DNA of 64,000 nucleotides, from assembly GCF_000247815.1 (NCBI RefSeq), contig NC_021681.1, forward strand, positions 22,824,789 to 22,888,788, read 5' to 3'. Under the pieces are notes generated by a model. The model saw nothing but the letters and a program-made list of their open reading frames with translations, ran no database searches and was not told where the DNA came from. Shown here one piece after another: positions 47,236 to 58,489 of the stretch. Source of the DNA: Ficedula albicollis. Its lineage: Eukaryota > Chordata > Aves > Passeriformes > Muscicapidae. Each line of letters starts with the position of its first letter. The first letter of the stretch is position 1. Both the position numbers and the translations under genes were made by a program.

Positions 47236-50200
47236 AGCATGTGCACCAAATCCTCAGGCTCTTGCTGCCTCCTGTGCCAAGCTCCTCCATTTCCTTGGAG
47301 TTTAGCTGGAAGGTTGGACACTGGAGGCCCCAAGCTCTGTTTTTAAGACTTTTTCAAAGGGTTTGTGGCATTTTGTGGTACTGGATTTAGCTCAGAGATA
47401 AACAAGTTGGTCACACACTCCTGTGTTAAAACAAATCGATGTCTTTTGCTGTTCACTTTATGACCAGGGAGGAAGGGTGGAGGGGTGGGAATAATGGTTA
47501 GGGAGCAGAGGAGGAGGAGAGAGGGGTGTTGAAGACTCAGGTGAGCTGAATTTCCAGTGAAAGTACTTTGACCTGATGGGTCCAATTCATCTTCTGAGAA
47601 GATTAATTAATGAAGGACCCAATTCCACCTTCATTTTGCTTATAGCTCTCACTGATGTCATTAAAACATACATTCCTAGGGACAGGCAGGATATATGGGC
47701 CAGGAATTAAAAATCCATAAGGATCATTAAAGAGCAGAGTTAAAACATTCATTTGCCCATGAATGGAACACAAAGACATTAAGCCTTCGATGCCTTTATG
47801 CTTCTCAACAGAGACACAGGGATTAAAGTAGATTTCTCAAACTAACAAATAAATAATCTCAGTAATGTCTCCACACTAGTGTGTTCAGACTCAGTTAAAG
47901 TGTTAAACATCTTGAGGAAGGTTCGTGTTCCAGCAGAAGCTGTGCTTTGGGGTTGACACTTTTTTTAAAGTTTAAGATTTATATAAGAAATGCAATCAGT
48001 AAATGCCAGGCTAGGCCAAAACCAGTTCAGCTTTCCTGCAGTGGGACAGCTACTGTGGACTTCAAACGTCCCTGGCTGCTGGCAGTGGGAATCCAGATGT
48101 ACCAGACTGTTTGCCCATGGTTTTATGGGGTTGGCTGCCACAAACCTTCCACACACTTCAAAAGGTACAGCTTACCTTGGTACTCTTTGTCCCAGAAAGG
48201 GATTACAAGCTGACTTTAACAAGCTCATGCTATTTCTGGTGTGCTGTCTTAGAGTTGCTCAGACACAATTGAGAGCTGGGTAATTGTTTTATGGGTTACT
48301 TAGCAAATCCAGTCGTATTTATTTAGCATAAAGACACCGATAAGTGAGAACTAGTGAGGTGGTACCAGAGCTCTGTGCATCTTCTCAGTTCAGTGCTTTG
48401 CCACATAATCTCTGGTAGAATAAGAAGGGTCTTGGACATCATATTGTATGTTTAAACTACCATCCTGCATCAGTCATTGAATTCCTTAAAATAATCAGTT
48501 GGGGTCAGATAGCTGCTTTAATAAATGCTCTTGGAATGCCAGTTGATCTGTAAACAGCACTAAATGATATGACAGAAAATGTAGCAGCTCAGTTGAGAGA
48601 TGGTGTGTGTCTGTTCTCTGCATTTGCTTGGCAGATAATGCCAGAAAATTGGATGTACCTTTTGTAGACTTTGATAATTCATAAATCTATTGACCAAGGT
48701 GTTCCATCATTAACCTTTAATCTCTTAGAAGCAAGTTGGCTGGAATCTATTTACTTTAACTGGCTTGTTCACTGATAATGCATGATTTTTAAATTTCCCT
48801 TTGTGCATTCCTTGGCTAAAGAAAAACACAGCTGTGTGTGAGACAAATTCTATTTATTTTCTCGTTAAGAAAAGTACAAGAAGATAGTATCATTTGAAAG
48901 CTAATAATAAAGAACTACTAAAGAACGCCCTTCATCTGTTTGCTCTGCCACTTTACGAAGGCTTTCCAAACAATCTTTTCAGCTGTATTAGTAAGGAAAG
49001 ATATCTTAAAAGTCAAAGGAAGACAAAGTTAATGCATTTATAGAAGTACCATTTCAGATAACATTTTACCTGAGTGTTTAGATTAGTTAAATATTAGAAA
49101 GGTAGAGATAATAGCGTTGTTTGTATTCATAAATGTGGAAAGTTGCATTTTCAGGGCAGTGAAGTGTAAGGCATATCAAAGGTTTATCATCCTGGAATGT
49201 GTGGGGAGCTGTGTGCCCATCCACACCAGGAGGCTGCAGGGTGCTCCCTCCTGCCAAAACCCCACTGAAGAACAGGAATGCTTTGGTTTAGACTTGCAAA
49301 TCCACTTTTCTGTCCATAGTTAAATATTGGGAATTAGGAAAATTACTTGGTACTAGTTAACTACCTGCCTGGACTGAGCGAAACAGTGCAAGCACTGAGG
49401 GAGATTCACTGATGCAGCAAGGAAAATGAGACCAGGCAAAAGTCTGGCTGTTTTTAGGGCCTTCTGCAAACCCCATTTGTAGGACAGCACCCTCTCTGCT
49501 GCAAATAAGATCCAAAATGAACATCCACAGCCTTGCAGAGCTGGCCAGTGGGAACAGCCCACGAGCAAACTTCTTCCACAGGGGTGCAGCAATCCTGCCA
49601 GCAACCCCAGCCGCTCTTTTCCATCTCGTTACCGTCCTCACAGTCAAATCTTCAAATATATGTGTTGAAATGATCTGACAATAATGGCCCTGGCTAAAAT
49701 ATGATGTTGTTTTGACTGAGTGTGGTTTAAACTGCCATCTGCTGGTTTGTACTTTTCAGGGCCAATATTAAAAACAGTGTTCCCTCCTACAGTAACCCTC
49801 ATTCATATGAAAATAAAGCAGGCTGAGTAATGCCTTTCCTCCTGCAATGCACAGCTGAAAATTGCACCGAGGAATACAAATGTTGCCGAGTGCAAAGGCA
49901 AATCCCAGCGCTTGTAGGTAGATTCCTCAGGGATGTTTTTGTTCAATTTACACCTAGAAGAGAAGTTTTAGTTGCAAATGCACATGTGCAACTTCCCCTG
50001 CAGTAAATGAGATGTGCACATAGACATGGTGAGTTCAGATAGTTGCTTACGGGTTTCTTTGCCTATAAAAGCAGCTTCCTGGAATATTACCTGGGACTTC
50101 TGCCAGAGCAGGAACCAAAGATGGCCTAACTCATTCTATTCAAAGTTACATAATGAAGTTTTGCTTTTTTTCTCCCCTTTCCTGGACTGTGAGAGAAAAC

Positions 50201-50768
50201 GCCAACTATTTCTCTTGAAATTTGGCAGCTTCTTGCAAAGGAGGAGTTTAATACCTCTATAGCTGCTTTGAATTATTTTCCCATTGGTTTTCCTTCAGAG
50301 CTTTTGAAATATCAGGGTCTCACTGTCACTTGTTGCTCAGAGGCAGTGGTAAGGTCCCTGGAGGATGTGAGTGGTGGTGGGGTGATGTGCAGGACCATGA
50401 CGTGAGCCCTGGCTGACTGTCCCTGCTGGGAACAGAGCAGGATGCTGGGCTGGAGGGTGGAGGGGTTCAGTGGCAGAGGATGTTACTGCCTTGTGTCTCT
50501 GTGCTCTCCAGAAATTAAAAAAAAAATTAAAAATCCACAAGCAGAGAAAAAAATAAAAGGGAGATATTTGGTGTTTCTCATTAGGAAGCAACAGAACTTG
50601 TTCTGCAGGTTTAGGGAAGATTGTGTATCCTTGAGAGAAACAGCAAGGAGAAGGATGGGCATTGGGCTAAGAGGCAGGATGGGCCAGATCTGCAAACAGA
50701 AACAGGGACCTCATTTGCAGAGTCCTCCAGCAAGCCCCATAAACCATAAACCTTGCCATGTTTGTTGT
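47236..50768. other. Non-coding stretch, no gene seen
   Basis: Open frames are about 100 codons or fewer, apart from a 149-codon plus-strand frame (50442-50891) that runs into the CR1 fragment. A 12-bp E-box palindrome TGCACATGTGCA lies at 49979-49990. An A-rich tract lies at about 50516-50560. No other element was recognised. Confidence 0.6.
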
Positions 50769-50979
50769 AGAACCATAAAATGGTTTGGGTTGGAAGGGCC
50801 TTTAATGATCATCTTGGTCCAACCCCCTGCCAGGGCAGGGACAGCTTCCACTAGAGGAGGTTGCTCAGAACTCCATCCAGCCTGGCCCTGAGCACTTCTG
50901 GGGGTGGGGCATCCACAGCTTTTCTGAGTAACCCGTGCCAGGGCCTCACCACCCTCACAGAGAAGAATTTCTTTCTATT
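50769..50979 (-). mobile_element. CR1: CR1 LINE fragment, 5'-truncated 3' end
   Basis: CR1 is the dominant non-LTR retrotransposon of birds and usually survives as short 3' ends. Read on the plus strand, this block starts with the degenerate AGAACCATAAAATGG edge, complementary to the CR1 ATTCTATG-type 3' repeat. It continues through GGTTTGGGTTGGAAGGG, CCAACCCCCTGCCAGGGCAG, GGTTGCTCAGAACTCCATCC, GGGGCATCCACAGCTTTTCT, CCTCACCACCCTCACAGAGA and AAGAATTTCTTTC, all in the order expected of a reversed CR1. The element therefore points along the minus strand, with its 3' end near 50769 and truncation near 50979. Several mismatches against the usual motifs suggest a moderately old, inactive copy. Only 3'-terminal sequence remains, with no reverse transcriptase coding region. 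Confidence 0.93.
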
Positions 50980-53900
50980 CATGGTGGCAAGGTGAATTCC
51001 CAGCACAGGTGCATCCTGCAGCCTGGGTGATGTTTGACCCCGCTCCCACCAGCGCATGCAGGGCTGTCCCACACCCCAACACTCCAGCACATGGCACATG
51101 GGTACCCCCAAAGCCACAAGAAAACCCTACAGGTCCAGCACTGCTGGCCTCTCGTGGGCTGACACAGTCAGGACAATCCTCGAGGGGGTTATAAACCACA
51201 TTTCACCTGGGGGATCTCAAGGTGCCTGGCAAACATTGAGTCATTAGTTCCCCCCAAGTGCCCCTTTGAAGCTGGCAGGTTTTGGGGGAGCAGAAGAGGG
51301 AGCAGAGGCAGCTGTGCAGCGGCTGGGGCAGAGGAATGCAGTGACGACATCGATGACATGACTAATTTATTTAGCAAACTGAGTTTAGCATGGTAATGAG
51401 GATGTATTTGCCATCATCCCATCATTCATGGGATTTATGAGGCTCTTTAGGCAATGAGCGCTGCTGTGACTAAGTTTAGTTTGATTTGTTTAATTAATTC
51501 ATCTAATTCATTTTGACTGAAGAAAACCCTGTAAGATTGTTTTGCAGATTAGAGGGACCCCAGTGCTATAAATGTGTGTGTATCTACCCATATGCATCTA
51601 TTTAACTACAGAGAGACACGTGGCTAGGAGTGCCTATGACTATAAAGTGCATTAAGGTTTTATATTTTACTTTAAATCAAATTACTACATAAACTTCTTG
51701 CTTTTGGCTCCATAAATATTAGTGTACATGGTCTAATCTAGGCTGTTTCAAGTTAAAGTATAAGCTTTTTGGTAGCATTCCTGTTCTTTTTTGTGTAAAA
51801 TTCACCATCCATAGTGCCCAGCAAAGCAATATGAAAACACTCAGGTTTTATGTCCCATGAGGAGCAAATGACTATGGTGTTCCTGGTACCAGAAACAAAA
51901 TGTGGCAAAGTTGTGGCACCTTTGTGCAGCTGAGGCTAAAGGAACCTCTGGAGCCCTCAGTCTCCAAGGACTGGACTACACTTGTAGGTTCTTCAGATAT
52001 TTAGCCAACAAGATGTTGCCTTTCTACTTTGTGTTCAGCCATGAATTTTCTTTTTTTTTTTCCCCACTTATTTTCTTTTTTTCCTTTCCCCCCTGCTTTT
52101 CACTTCAGCGTATTCCTAAATTCATTATCTGGTGTCCAGGAGCATCAAGTGATCTTACAGGAAGCCTCTGACATTGTGGAATCCAGACCCAATAAGTGGA
52201 TTATGCCAATCCACGAATGTAATTTTATTTCTAGTGTGACTAATATTGCTAATATTTGCCCTTTGTCTCTGGAACTTTGGGGTACTGTCTAAGTAGCAGG
52301 GCTTGGTTCTCCCAAGCTTAAACCAGGTGCCAGCATCAGCAGCAGGGTTTGTGCCTCTGCTTGTGCAGTGGAAGCTTCTGCACACCCCAGGCAGAAATGA
52401 AGGCTCAGCCTTTTTGTTGCTGTACAAAATCCAATGCCCTCAGAGTTTACAATTTCTGCCATGTCTCTTTTAAAAGTAAATTTTAAAAATTTGCATGTGA
52501 TTTATTACTGAATTAATCCTCAGCAAAGGTGGGGGGACACGAAAGCAAAGTCCTGGCGAAAAAGCATCACTTTTATTTCTCTCTGGTGCCAAATATTTAA
52601 ACAGAGACAAGAAGAAAAATTTCCACTTGCAGTCTTATGTGCTGGTTTAAATCAATCACGCGCTTATACACCTTTTGTGTTTATCTTCTCAGCAACTATC
52701 CTCCATCTACAGTGTTGTACCATTTTACCTCTTCCAAATCAGACAGATATAAGTGGGAAGACAATTGCCAAAAACTCTTGCCAAGACCTCTCTGCAGCCC
52801 ATGGATTCACCTGGCTGCTGCCTGTGGCAGTAGTGCAGATGAGTGATGCTGGTTTTATAGGAAAATCTGTTTGTGGGACCTCAAAAAGCAGATTTTGGTC
52901 AGGTTGTCACTCAGCACAGAGCATTGGTAGTTCCTTTAACAGCAGAGGCAGCATATGGAGCCTGATAAAGAAATCAGACTCCAAGCCATGCAGGATGCTC
53001 TAGCAGGAGTTGGAGGTATAATTTTCACAGGTTTAACCAAGAGCAATGACACAATTTGCAAACAAGGGGCACAGCCAAAAATTATGTGCCAGAGTGCCAA
53101 TGTGAATTCCCTAGTGGGTAATTGGAAAATGAGAACAGCCTGTCAAAGATTAGCCCAATTTCTAAAGCAAGCACGAGACAGTCTGATTTTGTTTATGCAA
53201 AAGAGGCGTCTAATTACAACTCAGATTTGGGTTTCAGAGTTATTTGGAGCTTTTGAGTTGTCTGTACACACTTGTTACGGGTGTGGGGTTACAGAGCATG
53301 GCAAATTGCAGCCAAGGTGGGTTTAACTCCACCAGAGCCCAGCCCAGCTCCTCCCAGGCTGGTGTCTATCTCCCCTTGACATCAGCACCAGCTTTACAGA
53401 GAGCAGCTGCTAATGCTCATAGGTTTGAGGGCTTCGGTAGAACCGGTTTTCATTACCATGTTTATTTTATGAGATACAGAGTATATTCTGATTGAGGGCT
53501 TCTGGTAGTAAATCTTCAGGTTTTGGTTTGGCTTGTTTCTTTGTCTGCTGTGATAAGGCTCTGGGAGAAAGTGTTTCCCTGGATCTTGGAGTGGGATGGG
53601 GAAAGATGAGGCAGCTCAGGGATGGGGGGCAGAGCAAGGGCTGGTCCTCAGCAGTGTTTGCAACTCAAATGTGAGTCTTTCTGAGATGTTAATTGGGATT
53701 TACATCCATGAGCCCACATTGGCAGTGGAGTTGTGTGCTTAGGAGCCAAGTGAAAATTCAGTCCTGTCTTGGAAATACTCCCATGCTGCTGTGAGTGTCA
53801 CACGTGCCTGTGGGTGCCACGAGCTCCCTGTGGTGGGCATCTCTTGGCATCACCTGGTTTTCAGTTGCTGATGGCAACACATCACGGCCAGCAGCAGGCC

Positions 53901-54319
53901 AGCAGTGAAGGATGCTTTTATGTGAAGCAGCTTTTATAACCTACAGAATGAAATTGTGTTATTTTTGTGTTATTTGATACTGTACATTTAGGATGGCGTT
54001 AGGTGAAGAGTGAATGTGCCTTGAGTGTCTGAAGGGCATCTCCCATTAACTGGAGATACATTTGGGTTTTTACCTGGTGACTGTTAGGGTGTGGCTACAC
54101 AGAGGGGTTGTACATCTGCTGACAGATGTGTTCCCACTAAGTCGCTCTTCTGCTTTTCTCCTCAAACCCTTGTGGAAAGCAGAAAAGGGATGGAATGGCC
54201 ATAGGGAACATGTCCCTGCTATGAAGGCATATCAGCAGCAGGGTGATGGCAGCAGTCATCCCTAGTGCTCCAGATCCTTCCAGGCTCCCAAAATTTTGTG
54301 TGAAAAGCAGCTTTTTCTG
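50980..54319. other. Non-coding stretch, no gene seen
   Basis: Follows the CR1 truncation point. Open frames are 123 codons or fewer. One of them (52955-53326) ends with a short Cys-x2-Cys-x4-His string reminiscent of a zinc knuckle, but it lacks the final cysteine and any other retroviral feature. T/C-rich tracts occur at about 52050-52100. Confidence 0.55.
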
Positions 54320-54469
54320 CAGGACACTTCATTTTGTTGATGTTTTGGCACGGGGTCACTCACAAGCCCTCAGTGAAGAGAGGTGCTGGGGGTACAGGAC
54401 ACTTCATTTTGTTGATGTTTTGGCACAGGGTCACTCACAAGCCCTCAGCGAAGAGAGGTGCTGGGGGTG
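54320..54469. repeat. Two-copy tandem direct repeat, 75-bp unit
   Basis: Copies start at 54320 and 54395 with CAGGACACTTCATTTTGTTG and end GAGAGGTGCTGGGGGT. Three substitutions separate them (CACGGGG/CACAGGG, CAGTGAAG/CAGCGAAG and one at the 3' edge). As 75 is a multiple of 3, a 110-codon plus-strand open frame (54243-54575) carries a repeated 25-residue segment, but it shows no domain I recognise. Confidence 0.95.
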
Positions 54470-57400
54470 CCAAGTGGATGCTGCTTCTCACAAGCAATTA
54501 GAGAAGTTACTAAATCATGTCACAAGCCTAAAATATGTTGTGAAGAGAAACTGGGGTAACCCTTGGTTGTTGTGAGAACATAGAAATGAGTTTCATTTCC
54601 ACAGCAGTGGGAGACCACATTATATAAAGAAAATTAGTAGAGGTATCTTCTGCTGTGTAAACCTTGGGTTCCTCCTTATCTTTATGCATTGTCCAAAAAA
54701 TTTGGAAAGATTCCAAGTGTAGGTGACTGTCCTGGGCAGTAGTTTGTGAGGGAATGAAAGCTTTCCCTCACAGTGACAGTCCTGGGAGGGCAGCAATGCC
54801 CAAACTTTTGGAAGGTGGTAGTTTGGAAACACAGGACGACCTTCCCCATCACTGGAGGTGGCCATGTCAAAGTTTCTGTCTGGAAAGAGGGGGAAATATT
54901 AGAGAGGAAGAGCTGAACACAAATTTCTGTCATTCACTTTACTCATTTTATTGCTGTTAAAGGTAGGATGTAACTGTGCCTCTCAGAAGCTCATCCAGCA
55001 CTGGGAGCATCTCTCCCTTCACACCAAAGTCCAGTGCAAAGCAATGTGATATTCTACCTCACAGGACAGATTTTGCAATGTGGCAGCAGGAAAATGATTT
55101 TTCGTTTACTGCATGATCTCCTTCTGCTGTGGCATTTGTGCCCAAGCTGTGATGCCCTCAACTTGCCAAAGGGACTTTGCTCTGCCCCTTCCAGAGCACC
55201 CACTGCCCACAGGGTGGGAGGACAAGTGATGTCCCATTCCCCCAGCTGTGGGGGGTGGGATGTTCCTCTGCCAGCATCCCCGTGCTGGGCTGAGACAGCA
55301 CAGCAGCCAGGCTGACCTTTGCAAGGCTAAACCCATCATCTCCATGAAACATCTCCTCCTGCCAGAGGCAGCCAGGCACTGGAATCTATGTGCTTGTCAC
55401 CAGAGCTTTTGCACATAACGACACGATGCATTGCAACTGCGCTATAAGAACCATAAAAAATCCTGGCACACATAACGCATTCACTTCATAGAAATATTTC
55501 CAAAAAAAATTCAGTGATTGAAGACTCAAATCATATCGCAGTGCAGTCTTGTTTATTCCATAACATTATTTTTATTGCAGGATGACTTATACATAACCTT
55601 GAATTTCAAGTTCAGTAGAACAGACAAAGTATTTGTTTAGAGGGCAGGACGATTAAAACTATTTTTTTCTCTGTTTGAATTGGATAAAATTGTAATATAT
55701 CCTTTACGTCACAGTAGCACCCTAGTGGTTATCATATTGCATGAGTTACATGAGTTTTCAGTGAACATTATACAGTATATACTACTTTCAGTAAATAGAC
55801 CAGTCATGCTCATAGTTACATGGAAAACTCCAGGAAATTTGTGATGACATTCCCTGCAGGTTAGTAATTCTACCCATTATTTATACTGGTTTGATTTGAG
55901 CTTTAAAATAATCTGGTGAAATTAGATAAGGCTCAACATTCTGCAAAACCTTTATTTCAGACAACTCCAGAAATAGTTTAGGCTAAATATTTGGGATTGA
56001 CTGAATTCTAAGATCAAGCGAGTTCTCCTTATACCCTTGATACAACAGATTTTAAAAAAAATCCCCCCAAGCTCTTTGAGTAATATAATTGATGATTTTT
56101 ATGTTGATTTTTTTTTTTTTTACATCCTTGTTCATCATTAAAAACAACATGAGTTTAGAGCAGAACTTGTTTTCCAAGTGGGTTGGAAGTGAAGTTCTTC
56201 TCTGGGACCAAATCCTTACTAATCCCTCACTGTGTGCTCTGTGCCTCTCCAGCATGACATACAGCAACATTTGTGCTACAGCCCATCCTCAGTGAGCACC
56301 ACCTGCCCCAAGCAACCATTACAAATGGTATTAAGTAACCCCTGCTCCAGCATGACCAGAGACCACCCAGCATTTCTGCAGCAGCTTCCCAGCCCCAGGT
56401 TTTGCTGCCCACACGGAGCCCCTGGTGCTCCTGGGGGACCCACCTGTGGCACCCAGAGGCATCACCCAAAATTGTCCCAGGTCAGAGTTTGTGCACAGGA
56501 TGCAGGCATTTTCCATTATCCAGTGAATCCACCAGAGATTTTGCACGAGGCAGCAGTTAAGGAACACAGTGCACTTAACACATGTCTGAGCACGTCCATC
56601 CTGATTTTGCAGAGCTCTTAAGTGTCTGCTCAAATTGATGCATATACTTAAGCTTATTCCTGTAGAGTTGAGCATGAAAAGCATGTATTTAACCTTAAAC
56701 ATATGCTTAAATGCTTTGCTGAATGAAGACCATAAGGCCTAATCCAGTGATCATTTAAACCACTATCCCATTATTTCTGTGGCTGCCGTGTGCATCCGTT
56801 CACTGAATGAATACTAGAGACAGATGAAGGAAAAGGAGCAGATATATCAGTGTTCTGTTGACATGGACCCTTTTACATATAAAACTCTTACAATCTGAAA
56901 TATTCTTCCCAAGGCATTTTTAAATAGACAGGCAGTTACAATTTTTTTTTTATATTGCTAATATTCCTGCATTTTTTATCAGTTTTTCTGATGTCTTACT
57001 CTGCATGGCCTCTGCATTTCTACACACAGCATCTCAGCTCTTTTTAATAAAAAAACCTGTCTTGCTGTGGAAGGAACTATTTGTTAGCCCTGCAGATGTC
57101 TCTGTGTGGTTTACTGACAATTCTAGCTGGAGCAGGTGACTTTCCAACTGGAAAAAAGGAGAAGAAAACTCTTATGTCCACTTTTGCCTCCATGCAAAGC
57201 TGAGTTCCTCTACCTGCCTGGGGGCTGCAGGGGGCACACGAGGGGATTTCTGTTTGCCAGGGCAGTCCTCGAGTCATATTTGCTGTGAGCTGTGGATTTT
57301 TTAATGGATAATCCCAGTTATTCCTTACTGATGGCTGCCTTAGTCTTCCCCATCCCTGCTGCCCTGAGCCTGGGGAGCAGTCCCGTGCCCCAAAGTGTCT

Positions 57401-57520
57401 CTGCACATCCCTGCCAGCTCCTTGTGCAACCCCAGGCATGTGGAGCCCCAGCACATGGATCTCCTCATCAGCACCAGCAGAAAGGCATGAGAAAAGGCTC
57501 AACTCTTGCCCAGCTCACAT
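54470..57520. other. Non-coding stretch, no gene seen
   Basis: Open frames are 141 codons or fewer before those extending from the satellite. A nested inverted repeat at 54725-54781 is listed separately. T runs lie near 56109-56121 and 56943-56951. No transposon or RNA gene was recognised. Confidence 0.6.
54725..54781. repeat. Nested inverted repeat (hairpin potential)
   Basis: Inner arms GTGAGGGAA (54746-54754) and TTCCCTCAC (54763-54771) are exact reverse complements with an 8-nt loop. Outer arms GACTGTC (54725-54731) and GACAGTC (54775-54781) are also exact. The internal loop is very asymmetric (14 versus 3 nt), which does not fit a canonical microRNA precursor. It is recorded as structure only. 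Confidence 0.7.
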
Positions 57521-58489
57521 CCATCATCCATCCATCATCCATCATCCATCCATCCATCATCCATCATCCATCCATCATCCATCATCCATCCATCCATCAT
57601 CCATCATCCATCCATCATCCATCATCCATCCATCCATCATCCATCATCCATCCATCATCCATCATCCATCCATCCATCATCCATCATCCATCCATCATCC
57701 ATCATCCATCCATCCATCATCCATCATCCATCCATCATCCATCATCCATCCATCCATCATCCATCATCCATCCATCATCCATCATCCATCCATCCATCAT
57801 CCATCATCCATCCATCATCCATCATCCATCCATCCATCATCCATCATCCATCCATCATCCATCATCCATCCATCCATCATCCATCATCCATCCATCATCC
57901 ATCATCCATCCATCCATCATCCATCATCCATCCATCATCCATCATCCATCCATCCATCATCCATCATCCATCCATCATCCATCATCCATCCATCCATCAT
58001 CCATCATCCATCCATCATCCATCATCCATCCATCCATCATCCATCATCCATCCATCATCCATCATCCATCCATCCATCATCCATCATCCATCCATCATCC
58101 ATCATCCATCCATCCATCATCCATCATCCATCCATCATCCATCATCCATCCATCCATCATCCATCATCCATCCATCATCCATCATCCATCCATCCATCAT
58201 CCATCATCCATCCATCATCCATCATCCATCCATCCATCATCCATCATCCATCCATCATCCATCATCCATCCATCCATCATCCATCATCCATCCATCATCC
58301 ATCATCCATCCATCCATCATCCATCATCCATCCATCATCCATCATCCATCCATCCATCATCCATCATCCATCCATCATCCATCCATCCATCATCCATCCA
58401 TCATCCATCCATCCATCATCCATCCATCATCCATCATCCATCCATCCATCCATCCATCCATCCATCCCTCCATCCCTCCATCCCTCCCA
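57521..58489. repeat. CCAT/CAT satellite with 40-bp higher-order unit, 21 perfect copies
   Basis: The array uses only CCAT and CAT blocks. From 57521 the block lengths repeat in the order 4-3-4-4-3-4-3-4-4-4-3 (40 bp), giving 21 perfect units to 58360 and part of another to about 58382. The order then becomes irregular, passes into pure CCAT near 58437-58466 and ends in CCCTCCAT variants near 58489. The left edge is abrupt. Three overlapping plus-strand open frames (57292-58545, 57438-58523, 57506-58501) arise because the array contains no TA or TG dinucleotide and so no stop codon. The histidine/proline/serine/isoleucine product is a by-product of the repeat, not evidence of a gene. Confidence 0.98.

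Noticed and set aside
50980..51250. Continuation of the CR1 element toward its 5' end
   Set aside because: Recognisable CR1 blocks stop at about 50979, and the following sequence lacks the next expected CR1 segments.
52955..53326. Fossil retroviral gag nucleocapsid, from a Cys-x2-Cys-x4-His string near the end of a 123-codon frame
   Set aside because: The final cysteine of the zinc knuckle is missing, there are no LTRs, primer site or neighbouring pol-like frame, and the rest of the frame resembles nothing I know.
57521..58489. Telomeric or interstitial telomeric repeat
   Set aside because: The unit is CCAT/CAT, not the vertebrate TTAGGG/CCCTAA repeat. No such run was seen in the window.
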